64,000 nucleotides of DNA. Origin: Methylobacterium radiotolerans JCM 2831 (GTDB lineage: Bacteria; Pseudomonadota; Alphaproteobacteria; Rhizobiales; Beijerinckiaceae). Below the pieces are notes generated by a model. It saw only the letters and a list, made by a program, of their open reading frames with translations, made no database searches and was not told the origin of the DNA. Shown in pieces: positions 1 to 8,328 of the stretch. The stretch lies in NCBI RefSeq assembly GCF_000019725.1, contig NC_010505.1, positions 868,001 to 932,000 on the forward strand, given 5' to 3'. The translations under genes and the position numbers were made by a program. Positions within the stretch are counted from its first letter, which is position 1. Each line of letters begins with the position of its first letter.

Positions 1-485
1 GCGAGCGGCAGGCGTCGCTGCGCGTCTCCGGCGTGGTCATGGAGCTGCGCGAGGTCGCGGTGCTCACCCGGAACCTCAACCGCGGCGAGCCGGTGAAGGA
101 GGGCGACGTCGCCCTGGAGCAGCGCCCGCGCGACTCCGTCGCGCCCGACGCGCAGGGGAGCGTGACGACCATCCTCGGCGAGGTCGCCCAGAACACGCTG
201 ATGGCCGGCACCGTGCTGCGAGTCACCGACACGGCTCCGCCCGAGCTGGTGGCGCGCGGCGAGACCGTGACCATCGTTTACGAGACGCCGAGCATCAGCC
301 TGTCGATGCGCGGCCTGTCGAACGATTCCGGCCGCATGGGCGCCGTCGTCAACGTCATCAACGTCGCCTCCAAGAAGATCCTGCAGGCCACCGTGATCGG
401 CCCCGGCCGGGTCTCGGTGAGCCCCAGCCCCGCGGCTCAGCAGGCCGCCGCCGCCCCGGTCCAGGCGACCGCGTCCCTGCGCTGA
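1..485 (+). CDS. flgA: FlgA, flagellar basal body P-ring formation chaperone (5' end outside window)
   Basis: Periplasmic chaperone for assembly of the FlgI P-ring around the flagellar rod. The reading frame is open from base 3 and lacks a start here, so this is the C-terminal part only. What remains is an SAF-type domain: the stretch VAVLTRNLNRGEPVKEGDV is the usual FlgA pattern, followed by a segment about replacing pure rod-binding surfaces (GETVTIVYETPSISLSMRG) and a Ala/Pro-rich tail. FlgH follows 36 bp downstream on the same strand, the normal flgA-flgH order in alphaproteobacteria, which supports the call. The upstream flagellar genes must lie left of the window. I am confident of the family; only the N-terminus and signal peptide cannot be seen. 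Confidence 0.9.
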   Translation, partial: ERQASLRVSGVVMELREVAVLTRNLNRGEPVKEGDVALEQRPRDSVAPDAQGSVTTILGEVAQNTLMAGTVLRVTDTAPPELVARGETVTIVYETPSISLSMRGLSNDSGRMGAVVNVINVASKKILQATVIGPGRVSVSPSPAAQQAAAAPVQATASLR

Positions 486-521
486 CCGCCCGCCCTGCAC
501 GCGTCGAAGAGTGATTGCCCG

Positions 522-1271
522 ATGGCCCGTCGCACCGTCCTGAACCCGCTCGCCGCCGCTCTGATCGCCGGCGCGCTCGGGGCCTGCAACACCGCCGACC
601 GCCTCTCGCAGGTCGGCGCGACCCCGGCGCTGTCGGCGATCGAGGACCCGACGGCGCAGCCGGGCTACAAGCCGGTGCGGATGCCGATGCCGGACGTGCA
701 GCCGGTCTCCTACGCCCCGAACTCGCTGTGGCGCACGGGCTCCCGCGCGTTCTTCAAGGATCAACGTGCCGCCAAGCTCGGCGACATCCTGACCGTGAAG
801 GTCAAGGTCACCGACCAGGCGAACATCAGCAACGAGACCAAGCGCTCCCGGGCCAACACCGAGAGCTTCGGCCTGCCCAACGCCCTGGGCCTGGAGAACA
901 ACACGGTCGGCAAGTCCTTCGGCGTCGGCAGCACCGCGCTGCTCTCCGCCACCTCGGCCACCGCCAATGACGGGGCCGGGTCGGTCCAGCGCACCGAATC
1001 CGTCACCACGAACGTCGCCGCGGTGGTGACCCAGGTCCTGCCCAACGGCAACCTCGTGGTCGAGGGCAAGCAGGAGATCCGGGTCAACTTCGAGGTGCGC
1101 GAGATGATCGTCGCCGGCGTGGTGCGGCCCGAGGACATCGAGTCTGACAACACCATCGACTCGGCCAAGATCGCCCAGGCCCGCATCGCCTACGGCGGCC
1201 GGGGCCAGATCACCGACGTGCAGCAGCCGCGCTACGGCCAGCAGATCGTCGACATCCTGCTGCCGTTCTGA
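522..1271 (+). CDS. flgH: FlgH, flagellar L-ring lipoprotein
   Basis: Outer-membrane L-ring subunit of the flagellar basal body, 249 aa, the usual length. The N-terminus is a lipoprotein signal (MARRTVLNPLAAALIAGALGAC) with lipobox LGAC and lipidated Cys22. The body carries the family hallmarks LWRTGSRAFFKDQRAAKLGDIL and, near the end, GGRGQITDVQQPRYGQQI. It starts at ATG 522, 36 bp after flgA, and ends seven bases before the convergent oxidoreductase gene, so it is the last gene of this flagellar operon in the window. No unusual features. Confidence 0.96.
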   Translation: MARRTVLNPLAAALIAGALGACNTADRLSQVGATPALSAIEDPTAQPGYKPVRMPMPDVQPVSYAPNSLWRTGSRAFFKDQRAAKLGDILTVKVKVTDQANISNETKRSRANTESFGLPNALGLENNTVGKSFGVGSTALLSATSATANDGAGSVQRTESVTTNVAAVVTQVLPNGNLVVEGKQEIRVNFEVREMIVAGVVRPEDIESDNTIDSAKIAQARIAYGGRGQITDVQQPRYGQQIVDILLPF

Positions 1272-1277
1272 GGCCCC

Positions 1278-2576
1278 TCAACCCGGCTCCTCCGGCTCCG
1301 GCCCGCGCGTGACGTCGAGGCCGGAACCGGCGCCGGGGGGCGGCCCGACCTTGACCGGCGTGCCGGTCCGGGCCGCCTCGTAGATCGCCTCCATCAGGAC
1401 CTGGTCCTGCAGCCCCTCCTCGCCGGGCGTGCGCGGCCGCAGGTTCTCCTGGATGCACCGCGCGAAATGGTCCAGCTCCAGGGCGAACTGGTTCTTCGGG
1501 CTCAGGACCTTCTCGTCCCGGGCGGCATTCTTGCCGTCGCGGTGGCCGACATAGAGACGCTGGCCCTGGTAGGCGAAGGCGTTCTGGAGATCGACGGAGG
1601 CGGTCCCGGTGTGCAGGGTCAGGCTCCGCGCCTCGTAGACCCCGTAGCTCGACAGGCACTGGGCGATCACGCCGGACGGGAAGTGGAGGGTGAAGCTCGC
1701 CGTCTCCTCGACCTCGCGGTACTTGGGATCGTCCGGCGGCGAGTGGATCTGGGCCTGGATCAGGTTCGGCTCCTCGCCGAGCACCGCGCGGGCGGTGTTC
1801 AGGCAGTAGAGCCCGATATCCGGCAGGGATCCGCCGCCCGCCAGCGCCTTCCGCAGGCGCCACTGCTCCGGCAGTCCCGTGGTCTGGCCGTTGAACGCCT
1901 GGATCAGCCGGGGCCGGCCGAACTCGCCCGAGCGGGCGAGCTTGATCACGGCCCGGTTGTGGGGCTCGTACTGGCACCGGTAGGCGATCATCAGCTTGAC
2001 GCCGGCCTTCGCGCAGGCCGCGATCATCTCCCGGCACTCGTCCGAGTTCACGGCCATCGGCTTCTCGCAGAGGACCTGCTTGCCGGCCGCCGCGGCCGCC
2101 ACGACGTTGTCCCGGTGCACGCCGTTCGGCGTGACGATGTAGACCGCCTGGACATCGGGGTTGGCCTTCAGGCGGTCCCACGCGTCGTAGCCGTAGACGG
2201 CGTCCTCCGGCAGCCCGTACTGCCGCGCCACGAGCTTCGCCTTGTCGGGTGAGCCCGACATCACCGCCGCGAGACGGGCGCGCTTGGTCTCGCCGAAGGC
2301 CGGCAGGATCTCGTCGAGGCTCAGGCGCCCGAGACCCACGACGCAGTAGCCGACGCGCTGGGCCGGCGGCTGCGGCGCCGGGCTCGGGGCGGGCGGCCTG
2401 TCGCCCGGCCCGCGCCAGTTCGGGAACATCACCCGTCCGCCCTGAACGGCGCCGGTATCGGCGGGAACCGAGGGGCCAGGCGGGGCGGCCTGCGCGCCGC
2501 CGCCCACCGCGGCGCCGGCCAGGGCGCCTCCGGCCGCGAGGAGAGTGCGTCGTGAGAGCCGGGTGTCGTCCGCCAT
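1278..2576 (-). CDS. Gfo/Idh/MocA-family oxidoreductase, Tat-exported
   Basis: NAD(P)-dependent sugar/polyol oxidoreductase of the glucose-fructose oxidoreductase type, 432 aa. A twin-arginine signal is visible (SRRTLL at 8-13, then a hydrophobic Ala/Gly stretch to about 30), so the enzyme is probably exported folded with its cofactor, as for Zymomonas GFOR. A Pro-rich linker (35-72) leads into the Rossmann fold with GLG at 81-83; the family EKP motif is at 171-173 (LCEKPMAVN), followed by the substrate domain with MIAYRCQYEPHN. Substrate is unknown. It is the last gene of a leftward run of five genes and converges on flgH. Family sure, substrate not predictable. Confidence 0.88.
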   Translation of the reverse strand: MADDTRLSRRTLLAAGGALAGAAVGGGAQAAPPGPSVPADTGAVQGGRVMFPNWRGPGDRPPAPSPAPQPPAQRVGYCVVGLGRLSLDEILPAFGETKRARLAAVMSGSPDKAKLVARQYGLPEDAVYGYDAWDRLKANPDVQAVYIVTPNGVHRDNVVAAAAAGKQVLCEKPMAVNSDECREMIAACAKAGVKLMIAYRCQYEPHNRAVIKLARSGEFGRPRLIQAFNGQTTGLPEQWRLRKALAGGGSLPDIGLYCLNTARAVLGEEPNLIQAQIHSPPDDPKYREVEETASFTLHFPSGVIAQCLSSYGVYEARSLTLHTGTASVDLQNAFAYQGQRLYVGHRDGKNAARDEKVLSPKNQFALELDHFARCIQENLRPRTPGEEGLQDQVLMEAIYEAARTGTPVKVGPPPGAGSGLDVTRGPEPEEPG

Positions 2577-2662
2577 GTGCCTCGCCGTGTTGCCGGATCG
2601 GGAGGGCCGCGCCCGGGGCGCCGCCCGCGCCGGGAACCGCCGGGTGGCGGGACCGCGCGCCC

Positions 2663-3031
2663 TCAGTGAACGCGACCCGGCTCCGGGCTGTTTCCGTCGA
2701 GCAGCGCGGCGCGCAGACGCGCCACCTCCGCCTCGCTGGCGGCGAGCCGGCGCGCGATCGCCTCGGGCTCCGTCGCCGCGCGGGTCTCGGCGAAGCCGAG
2801 GCCGACCGACTCGCCCGCCCGCCAGGCCACGAAGGCGCGCCGGGCCTCGCCGCGACAGGGGATGAACAGCTCGACGCAGTCGGGAAGCACGGCCTCCGCC
2901 GGCAGCCGGACTCGCGCCCCGTCGAGGGACACGTCGCGGACCGTGCAGTCGATCTCCGGCAGGAAGGCCGCGACGCGCAGCCGACCGCCCAGGCAGACGC
3001 GGCGGCGGGCAGTACGGCGGCGCTCGAGCAC
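2663..3031 (-). CDS. PilZ-domain protein (putative c-di-GMP binder)
   Basis: Small single-domain PilZ protein, a predicted cyclic-di-GMP receptor. The RxxxR motif is at the very N-terminus (ERRRTARRR) and the second motif is DVSLDG near residues 34-39, both as in functional PilZ domains. The last 35 residues form a charged helix with a possible coiled coil. I chose GTG 3031, preceded by AAGGG ten bases upstream, because single-domain PilZ proteins usually open directly with the RRR motif; a GTG at 3103 in the same frame would add 24 residues without a good ribosome site. It lies between the PAP2 and oxidoreductase genes. Being near flagellar genes, a role in motility control is possible but only inferred. 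Confidence 0.8.
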   Translation of the reverse strand: MLERRRTARRRVCLGGRLRVAAFLPEIDCTVRDVSLDGARVRLPAEAVLPDCVELFIPCRGEARRAFVAWRAGESVGLGFAETRAATEPEAIARRLAASEAEVARLRAALLDGNSPEPGRVH

Positions 3032-3133
3032 GATCGCTTGACCCTTATGGTTCCGGTTGCGGGGACAACCACCATCCAGCCCGGACGAGCCCCGCCCGTC
3101 CACCTTAACCGCGCGTTTACCTTAACGCCGGGC

Positions 3134-3892
3134 TCAGGCGGGCGGCGGCGGGTCGGGCGCCTCGACCTCGCCGCGGCGCTGCAACTGCAGGGCAACGAAC
3201 CAGCACAGGGAGGCCCAGGCGGCGCCGATGCACCAGCCGGCCAGGACATCGCTCGGCCAGTGCACGCCGAGATAGATGCGGCTGATGCCGACGAGGAGCG
3301 TCACGCTCACCCCGAGCGCGAGGACCAGCGCCTTGGCGCGGCGGTTGCGCTCGACCCGGGCGATCAGCGTCGCCAGGGTCAGGTAGGCGATCGCCGACAT
3401 CGTGGCGTGGCCGCTCGGGAAGCTCGCCGTGAACACCTCCATGCCGTGGGGCACGAGGTCCGGCCGCGGCCGATGGTAGAAGATCTTCAGCACCGTCGAG
3501 ACCAGCTCGCCGCTGCCCACCGCGGCGAGGACGTAGAGGCCGATGCGCCGGCGCCCGGACACGCCGAGATAGGCCGCCACCGCGCAGGTCAGGAACAGCA
3601 CGGTGAAGACGCTGCCGAGCCCGGTGATGTCGCGCATCGATTCCTCGAGCCAGGGCGGCCCGATCGGGTCGGCGAGATCGGCGGGGTTGCGCAAGGCGAG
3701 CAGGATCCGCCGATCGAGGGCCGCGGTGGAGCCCTCGCCGACCTCGTGCGCGAGGTAGAAGAAGCCGTAACCGAGGATGCTCAGGCAGAGCAGGGCGACG
3801 AGGGGGCCGACCTCGTTCAGGCGCAACCGCAGCCACACTGCCAGGGCGGGCTCGATCAGCCGGTTCTGCCGCAGGTTGCCCGGCGCCCTCAT
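3134..3892 (-). CDS. PAP2-superfamily membrane phosphatase
   Basis: Integral-membrane acid phosphatase, 252 aa, with about six hydrophobic segments. All three phosphatase motifs are intact: K136 with RPRP at 141-144, PSGH at 159-162, and SR at 204-205 with H211 and D215 (GVHWPSDVLAGW). Family members remove phosphate from undecaprenyl pyrophosphate, phosphatidate, phosphatidylglycerophosphate or lipid A; the sequence does not tell which. A long N-terminal region with the segment DRRILLALRNPADLADPIG is typical of the PgpB/LpxE-like bacterial branch. Same strand as the 2H phosphoesterase upstream (31 bp gap) and the PilZ gene downstream. Confidence 0.9.
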   Translation of the reverse strand: MRAPGNLRQNRLIEPALAVWLRLRLNEVGPLVALLCLSILGYGFFYLAHEVGEGSTAALDRRILLALRNPADLADPIGPPWLEESMRDITGLGSVFTVLFLTCAVAAYLGVSGRRRIGLYVLAAVGSGELVSTVLKIFYHRPRPDLVPHGMEVFTASFPSGHATMSAIAYLTLATLIARVERNRRAKALVLALGVSVTLLVGISRIYLGVHWPSDVLAGWCIGAAWASLCWFVALQLQRRGEVEAPDPPPPA

Positions 3893-3923
3893 GCTGCCGT
3901 CCTCCGGCGCGCGTCGATGACCA

Positions 3924-4442
3924 TCAGGTATTCTCTCCGAAGGGCAGGCGGGCGACGGCGTCCCAGGGGCCGCCGCGGTAGCGCCAGAGCAGGGTGCCGG
4001 GCGCGGTGAAGCGGAACGGCGCGAACCCGGCCGAGAGGTCTGCGTGCAGCGCCCGGGCCGTGTCCGGCGACACCTTGTTCTGCACCGTGACGTGCGGGCG
4101 CCAGCCCTGCCGATCCTGGGCGGTCAGGTGGGCGGCGAATTCCTGCGCGAGACGGGCCCGGAACCGCGCCAACGCGTCGGAGTCGAGCGCGTAGGCGACG
4201 CCGCGGCCGGTGAAGCGCAGGCCGGTCACCGCGACCTCCGGCGGCGGCACCGTGCGGGCGAGGGCGGTGATCGCCTCGATCACGCCCCGCTCCCGATCCC
4301 CCGGCAGGTGGTGGAACAGCGTCGCGTGCGCCGGGATGCGGTTCAGGGCTTCGGGGAAGTGGCGCCGCCGCTCGCCGTCGAACCGCGCGAAGGTCGGTTC
4401 GTCGAAGGCGAGCGTCAGGATCAGGGGGTCCGCGTCGATCAT
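3924..4442 (-). CDS. 2H phosphoesterase / 2'-5' RNA ligase family protein
   Basis: 172-aa member of the 2H superfamily. The two catalytic HxT motifs are present: H39-A-T41 (HATLF) and H117-V-T119 (HVTVQNK). Bacterial relatives (ThpR/LigT) cleave 2',3'-cyclic phosphates or join 2'-5' RNA ends in vitro; the physiological substrate is generally unknown. The gene starts 25 bp after the stop of the radical SAM gene and is probably cotranscribed with it, an unusual pairing of a DNA-lesion-type radical enzyme and an RNA end-processing fold. ATG 4442 is the only sensible start. Confidence 0.85.
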   Translation of the reverse strand: MIDADPLILTLAFDEPTFARFDGERRRHFPEALNRIPAHATLFHHLPGDRERGVIEAITALARTVPPPEVAVTGLRFTGRGVAYALDSDALARFRARLAQEFAAHLTAQDRQGWRPHVTVQNKVSPDTARALHADLSAGFAPFRFTAPGTLLWRYRGGPWDAVARLPFGENT

Positions 4443-4467
4443 CGGGGCCAGATGGCGCCCGTGGGGC

Positions 4468-5598
4468 TCAGGTCCAGTACAGGATCCGCGCCGCCGGCAG
4501 GTCGCGGGCGAGGCACGCGGTGAGATGGGCGCGCATGGCCTGCATCAGGGGCTTCGGGAAGACGTGCTTCACCGAGCCGAACTTCGTGCGCTTCTCGACG
4601 CGCTCCGCCTCGTCGAGGGGCAGGTCCGAGCCGGGATACCAGCCGCGCAGCACCGCCTTCGAGCCCGGCGTGAACCGGTGGGTGATGAGTTCGGCGGTGA
4701 GATCCAGATCGGGCACGCCGGCCAGCGCGTCGGCGGCGGCGCGGATCAGTCCGGCATAGGCGCCCTCCCAGTCCGGGACGGGCAGGATCGGCGCGACGGT
4801 GAGGCCGACCGGATAGCCGGCCCGCGCCGCCGCCGCCATGGCGGCGAGCCGCGCGTCGAGGGGATCGGTGCCGCCCTCGTAATGCGCGGCCGCCCGCGGA
4901 TTGACCGAGAAGCGGATGCGCGTGCGCCGGTTGTGCGGCAGGTCGAGGAGCGGCTCGACCGCGGCGAACTTGGTGGTGAAGCGCAGCTGCACCGGCGCGT
5001 CCCAGGCGCCGAAATGCCGGATCGCCGCCGAGAGCGAGCCGGTGAGGTGCTCGATGCCGAGGGGATCGGTGTAGCAGGACGCCTCGAAGGTGGTCCCCTC
5101 CTGGGCCCGCTCGGCGGAGGCCGAGGTCACCGCGCCGCGCCCCGCGTAGTCCGCGAGGCTGCCGAGAATCGCCGCCAGATTGGCGTAGGCGCGGGTCACC
5201 GGCGGCCCGGACAGCGAGCCCGCGAGGTAGCAGTACTGGCAGTGGGCTGGGCAGCCCTCGGCGAGGTCGAAGCGCCAGTCGGCCGAGGGCGGGATCGGCT
5301 GCAGCCGCAGCTTGGTCGGCGGCGCGACCGTGAGCGCGAGGGTCGCCTTGGCGGCCGCGTAGGCCCGGCGAGGATCCGCCTCGCGCGGGCTCGGCAGGCG
5401 GTTCGACGGCAGCCGCTCCACCGGCAGGCCCAGCGCCTCGGCGCGGGCCAGCATGGCTCGCCCGTGAGCGTGCTCGAGGGCAGCGGGCATCACCAGCACC
5501 CGGCGCGGGCGCCACAGGCGCGCCGGGCGATCGGGCGCCGGGCCCGGGCGCTCCGGGCGATCGCGGGTCTCAACGGCCGGGGCGGGCGAGGGCGGCAT
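4468..5598 (-). CDS. Spore photoproduct lyase-family radical SAM protein
   Basis: 376-aa radical SAM protein. The [4Fe-4S]/SAM cluster motif CxxxCxxC is C116-PAH-C120-QY-C123. The segment FEASCYTDPLGIEHLTGS (171-188) corresponds to the block of Bacillus SplB that contains the conserved hydrogen-donor cysteine (Cys140 there, C175 here); the same block is EACTSDIVGIDHLT-like in true SP lyases. SplB reverses the thymine dimer of UV-irradiated spores. This host type does not sporulate, so this is the spore-lyase-like family found in many non-sporulating bacteria, with unknown lesion or substrate. The first ~30 residues are Pro/Arg-rich and poorly conserved, so a later start is possible. First gene of a five-gene leftward run. 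Confidence 0.85.
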   Translation of the reverse strand: MPPSPAPAVETRDRPERPGPAPDRPARLWRPRRVLVMPAALEHAHGRAMLARAEALGLPVERLPSNRLPSPREADPRRAYAAAKATLALTVAPPTKLRLQPIPPSADWRFDLAEGCPAHCQYCYLAGSLSGPPVTRAYANLAAILGSLADYAGRGAVTSASAERAQEGTTFEASCYTDPLGIEHLTGSLSAAIRHFGAWDAPVQLRFTTKFAAVEPLLDLPHNRRTRIRFSVNPRAAAHYEGGTDPLDARLAAMAAAARAGYPVGLTVAPILPVPDWEGAYAGLIRAAADALAGVPDLDLTAELITHRFTPGSKAVLRGWYPGSDLPLDEAERVEKRTKFGSVKHVFPKPLMQAMRAHLTACLARDLPAARILYWT

Positions 5599-5670
5599 GC
5601 CTGACGAACGCGCGGTGCCGGCACCGGGTCCGGCCTAGTCGCCCGGTCGCGGTGCGGCTAAAGCACCGTC

Positions 5671-6639
5671 ATGGCTGCAGGCAGGGAGAGCGTACATGTC
5701 GGCCGCGACGGCTGGTTATTCCTCACCGGAGGGACCAACCGAGTCATGGACCGGTATCGCGGCGGCCTGCGGCACTGGCTGCTGCTGCGCGGCTGGGCGC
5801 GGCTGATCAGGGCCCGCGCGAGGCGGGCCGAGGGCCTCGGCATCCGCTGCCTCCACGTGATCGTGCCGGAGAAGCTGTCGGTCTACGACGACAAGACCGA
5901 CGGCCTGCGCTACGCCCCCGGCAAGGCCTCGACCCGGCGGCTGGCCCGGAGCCTCGCCCGGGACCCGGCCTATCTCGATCTCCTCGCCCCGCTCCGCGCC
6001 GCCCGGAACGGACCGGTGCCGCTCTACCTGCGCACCGACACCCACTGGACGGCGCAGGGCTGCCTGCTAGCCTACCGCGAGATCATGCGGGCGCTCGGGG
6101 CGATCCCGCCGGCCGATATCGGCGCGCGTCCGGGCATCGTCTCGGACCAGCTGATGGACCTCGGCGAGAAGCTGCCCGATCGGCCGCGCGAGCGCCTGGA
6201 GCGGTTCATGCTGCAGCGCGACGCGACGCGGGTGGAGACCGGGCCGCTGCTCGCCGCCTACGAGGCGGAGGGGCGCGACCGGGAGGTGCATGTCGGCGCG
6301 CATGTCGTCTACCGGAACGCGTCAGCGACGGCCGATCCGCGCCGGCTCGTCCTGTTCGGCGATTCCTGCGCCCATTTCGACCCGTTCCTGCTGACCGGGC
6401 TGCTCGCCGAGAGCTTCAGCGAGGTGCACTTCGTCTGGTCGTCGAGCCTCGACTGGGCCTATATCGAGCGGGTCCGGGCCGACATCCTGCTGTTCGAGCT
6501 GGCCGAGCGCTTCCTCGCCAAGCTGCCGAAGGACGATTTCGACGTGGCCGTCGCCGGCCAGCGCGGGACCGGCGGCCGCCTCGCGAAGCTCCGGACCGGC
6601 GGCCTCGGCGCCGTCGGACGCGGGGCGCCGCCTCAGTAG
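5671..6639 (+). CDS. AlgX/AlgJ SGNH-like O-acetyltransferase-fold protein
   Basis: 322-aa protein resembling the catalytic SGNH domain of alginate O-acetyltransferases AlgX/AlgJ. Visible marks are GRDGWLFL at 11-18, the Asp/His pair in RTDTHWTAQG (D123, H125) and the nucleophile motif GDS at 230-232 (LFGDSCAHF). No signal peptide or membrane anchor is evident, unlike exported AlgX/AlgJ, and no alginate or other polysaccharide genes are nearby. It could acylate an intracellular or unknown glycan, or a start further upstream may be missing. It diverges from the radical SAM gene (72 bp between starts), and its last codons overlap the convergent small membrane protein gene by 7 bp. Confidence 0.72.
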   Translation: MAAGRESVHVGRDGWLFLTGGTNRVMDRYRGGLRHWLLLRGWARLIRARARRAEGLGIRCLHVIVPEKLSVYDDKTDGLRYAPGKASTRRLARSLARDPAYLDLLAPLRAARNGPVPLYLRTDTHWTAQGCLLAYREIMRALGAIPPADIGARPGIVSDQLMDLGEKLPDRPRERLERFMLQRDATRVETGPLLAAYEAEGRDREVHVGAHVVYRNASATADPRRLVLFGDSCAHFDPFLLTGLLAESFSEVHFVWSSSLDWAYIERVRADILLFELAERFLAKLPKDDFDVAVAGQRGTGGRLAKLRTGGLGAVGRGAPPQ

Positions 6640-6857
6640 ATCGCCGGATCCAGACGGGCGAAGTCGGCGACGCTCGCCGCTTGGTACTTCGCGAAGGATT
6701 CCGGCGCGCACGCGATGCCGATCATCAGGACGAGGAGCGTCGCGAGGCACGCGAGCGTCGCGGTGACCACGTCGGCGTGGCGCCGCAGGGCGTGGATCAC
6801 CAGGCACCCGAACGTGAACAGGGCCGCCTCGGCGACGGGCACCAGCGCGAACGACAT
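6633..6857 (-). CDS. Small two-helix membrane protein, function unknown
   Basis: Predicted 74-aa protein with two hydrophobic segments (about residues 3-23 and 32-52) and a short C-terminal tail. The start at ATG 6857 is well supported: GGAGGTG lies 5 bases upstream. A longer frame extends upstream but is Arg/Pro-rich without coding character. I do not recognise a family. It converges on the AlgX-like gene with a 7-bp overlap of 3' ends. Confidence 0.6.
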   Translation of the reverse strand: MSFALVPVAEAALFTFGCLVIHALRRHADVVTATLACLATLLVLMIGIACAPESFAKYQAASVADFARLDPAIY

Positions 6858-7129
6858 CACTTCACCTCCATCGATCCCCCACCGGGTCGGGCAGCTGCGG
6901 CACGCGCACGGCGACGGGTGGGTGACGCGACAGATGGCCGAGTTTGCTGCACCGCAACAGACGGGCGAGCGCAGGCCTGCCTTGCGTGGCGTTCGCGGGC
7001 TACGGGGGACCGCCCGAGGGCGGCGCGACCCCGGATCGACATGGCGCGTCGCGCGCCGCTCCGCACGCGCCTTCACACCGGCCGCGCGAAGCCCATCTGG
7101 TCGGATAATTCGAGCAAGCGGAGACGACG

Positions 7130-8107
7130 ATGGGCCTCCTCGTGGACGGCATCTGGTGCGACCAGTGGTACGACACCGCCGCGACGGGCGGCCGCTTCGA
7201 GCGCAAGGCCTCCGTCTTTCGCAACTGGGTCACCGCCGACGGGTCGCCCGGTCCATCCGGCGCGGGCGGCTTCCGCGGCGCGCCGGGGCGCTACCACCTC
7301 TACGTGTCCCTGGCCTGCCCCTGGGCGCACCGCACGCTGATCGGCCGCGCCCTGAAGAGGCTGGAGGACGCGATCTCGGTCTCGGTGGTCGACCCGCACA
7401 TGGGCGCGGAGGGCTGGGTCTTCGGCGACACGCCGGGCGCGACGCCGGACCCGATCCACGGCGCCCGGCGCCTCTACGAGGTCTACCTGGCGGCGGATCC
7501 GTCCTACAGCGGCCGCGTCACCGTCCCGACCCTCTGGGACCGGGAGCGCGCCACCATCGTGTCGAACGAATCCGCCGAGATCCTGCGGATGCTGAACGAC
7601 GCCTTCGGAGGGACCGGCCCCGACCTCTATCCGCCGGACCTGCGCGCCGAGATCGACGCCGTGAACGCCCGCGTCTACGACCGCGTGAACAACGGGGTCT
7701 ACAAGGCGGGCTTCGCGACGAAGCAGGAGGCCTACGCCCAGGCCTTCGAGGCCCTGTTCGCCGAACTCGACGCGCTGGAGGCGCGCCTCGACCGGAGCCG
7801 CTACCTCTGCGGGGATCGGCTGACCGAGGCCGACATCCGGCTGTTCACAACCCTGGTGCGGTTCGACGCCGTTTATGTCGGGCACTTCAAGTGCAACAAG
7901 CGCCGGATCGCCGACTACCCGAACCTGTCGAACTATCTCCGCGACCTCTACGCGTTGCCCGGCGTCGCGCCGACCGTGAACCTCACCCACATCAAGCGGC
8001 ACTATTACGAGAGCCATCCGACCATCAATCCGACGGGAATCGTGCCCCTCGGGCCGGAGCTGGACTTCGCCGCGCCGAACGATCGGGCCCTGCGGTTCGC
8101 GGGCTAG
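7130..8107 (+). CDS. yqjG: Glutathionyl-hydroquinone reductase / Xi-class glutathione S-transferase
   Basis: 325-aa cytosolic enzyme of the PcpF/YqjG/ECM4 family, which reductively removes glutathione from glutathionylated hydroquinones. The catalytic CPWAHR motif is at 63-68 (Cys63), preceded by the long N-terminal segment typical of the Xi class, and the C-terminal GST domain includes LTEADIRLFTTLVRFDAVYVGHF (split here only for reference) and the family signature NLSNYLRDLY. Length fits the family. The ATG at 7130 follows AGCGGAGACGACG. It stands alone between a leftward membrane protein gene and a secreted protein; a GC hairpin lies 68 bp after its stop. Confidence 0.9.
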   Translation: MGLLVDGIWCDQWYDTAATGGRFERKASVFRNWVTADGSPGPSGAGGFRGAPGRYHLYVSLACPWAHRTLIGRALKRLEDAISVSVVDPHMGAEGWVFGDTPGATPDPIHGARRLYEVYLAADPSYSGRVTVPTLWDRERATIVSNESAEILRMLNDAFGGTGPDLYPPDLRAEIDAVNARVYDRVNNGVYKAGFATKQEAYAQAFEALFAELDALEARLDRSRYLCGDRLTEADIRLFTTLVRFDAVYVGHFKCNKRRIADYPNLSNYLRDLYALPGVAPTVNLTHIKRHYYESHPTINPTGIVPLGPELDFAAPNDRALRFAG

Positions 8108-8174
8108 GGCCGGCCCCGATCGTGCTGCGACGGCCTGCAAGACCGGCCTCTCCGGTCCGGACGGCCGCGACATG

Positions 8175-8200
8175 CCCCCTCTCCCCTGCGGGAGCGGGGG
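8175..8200 (+). terminator. GC hairpin downstream of the GST gene
   Basis: CCCCC-t-CTCCC and GGGAG-c-GGGGG can pair around a four-base CTGC loop (positions 8175-8179/8181-8185 with 8190-8194/8196-8200). No T-run follows, so it is a weak intrinsic terminator candidate or a dispersed palindromic element of the kind common between genes in high-GC alphaproteobacteria. Confidence 0.4.
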
Positions 8201-8328
8201 ATCCGCGCGTCGTTCCGCCCGGCGGGCCCCCGACTCACCCGCCGTCGAGCCGGTTCTCGGGCGGAGACCCTCGACGGCAGTCGCCGCGCGCCTAGTTCGG
8301 CTCTCAACCGGAGGATGCCCGACACGCC

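Noticed and set aside
1210..3249. 679-codon open frame on the minus strand across the oxidoreductase and PilZ genes
   Set aside because: It is a shifted frame of the same DNA, Arg/Pro/Gly-rich without motifs; typical shadow in a very GC-rich genome.
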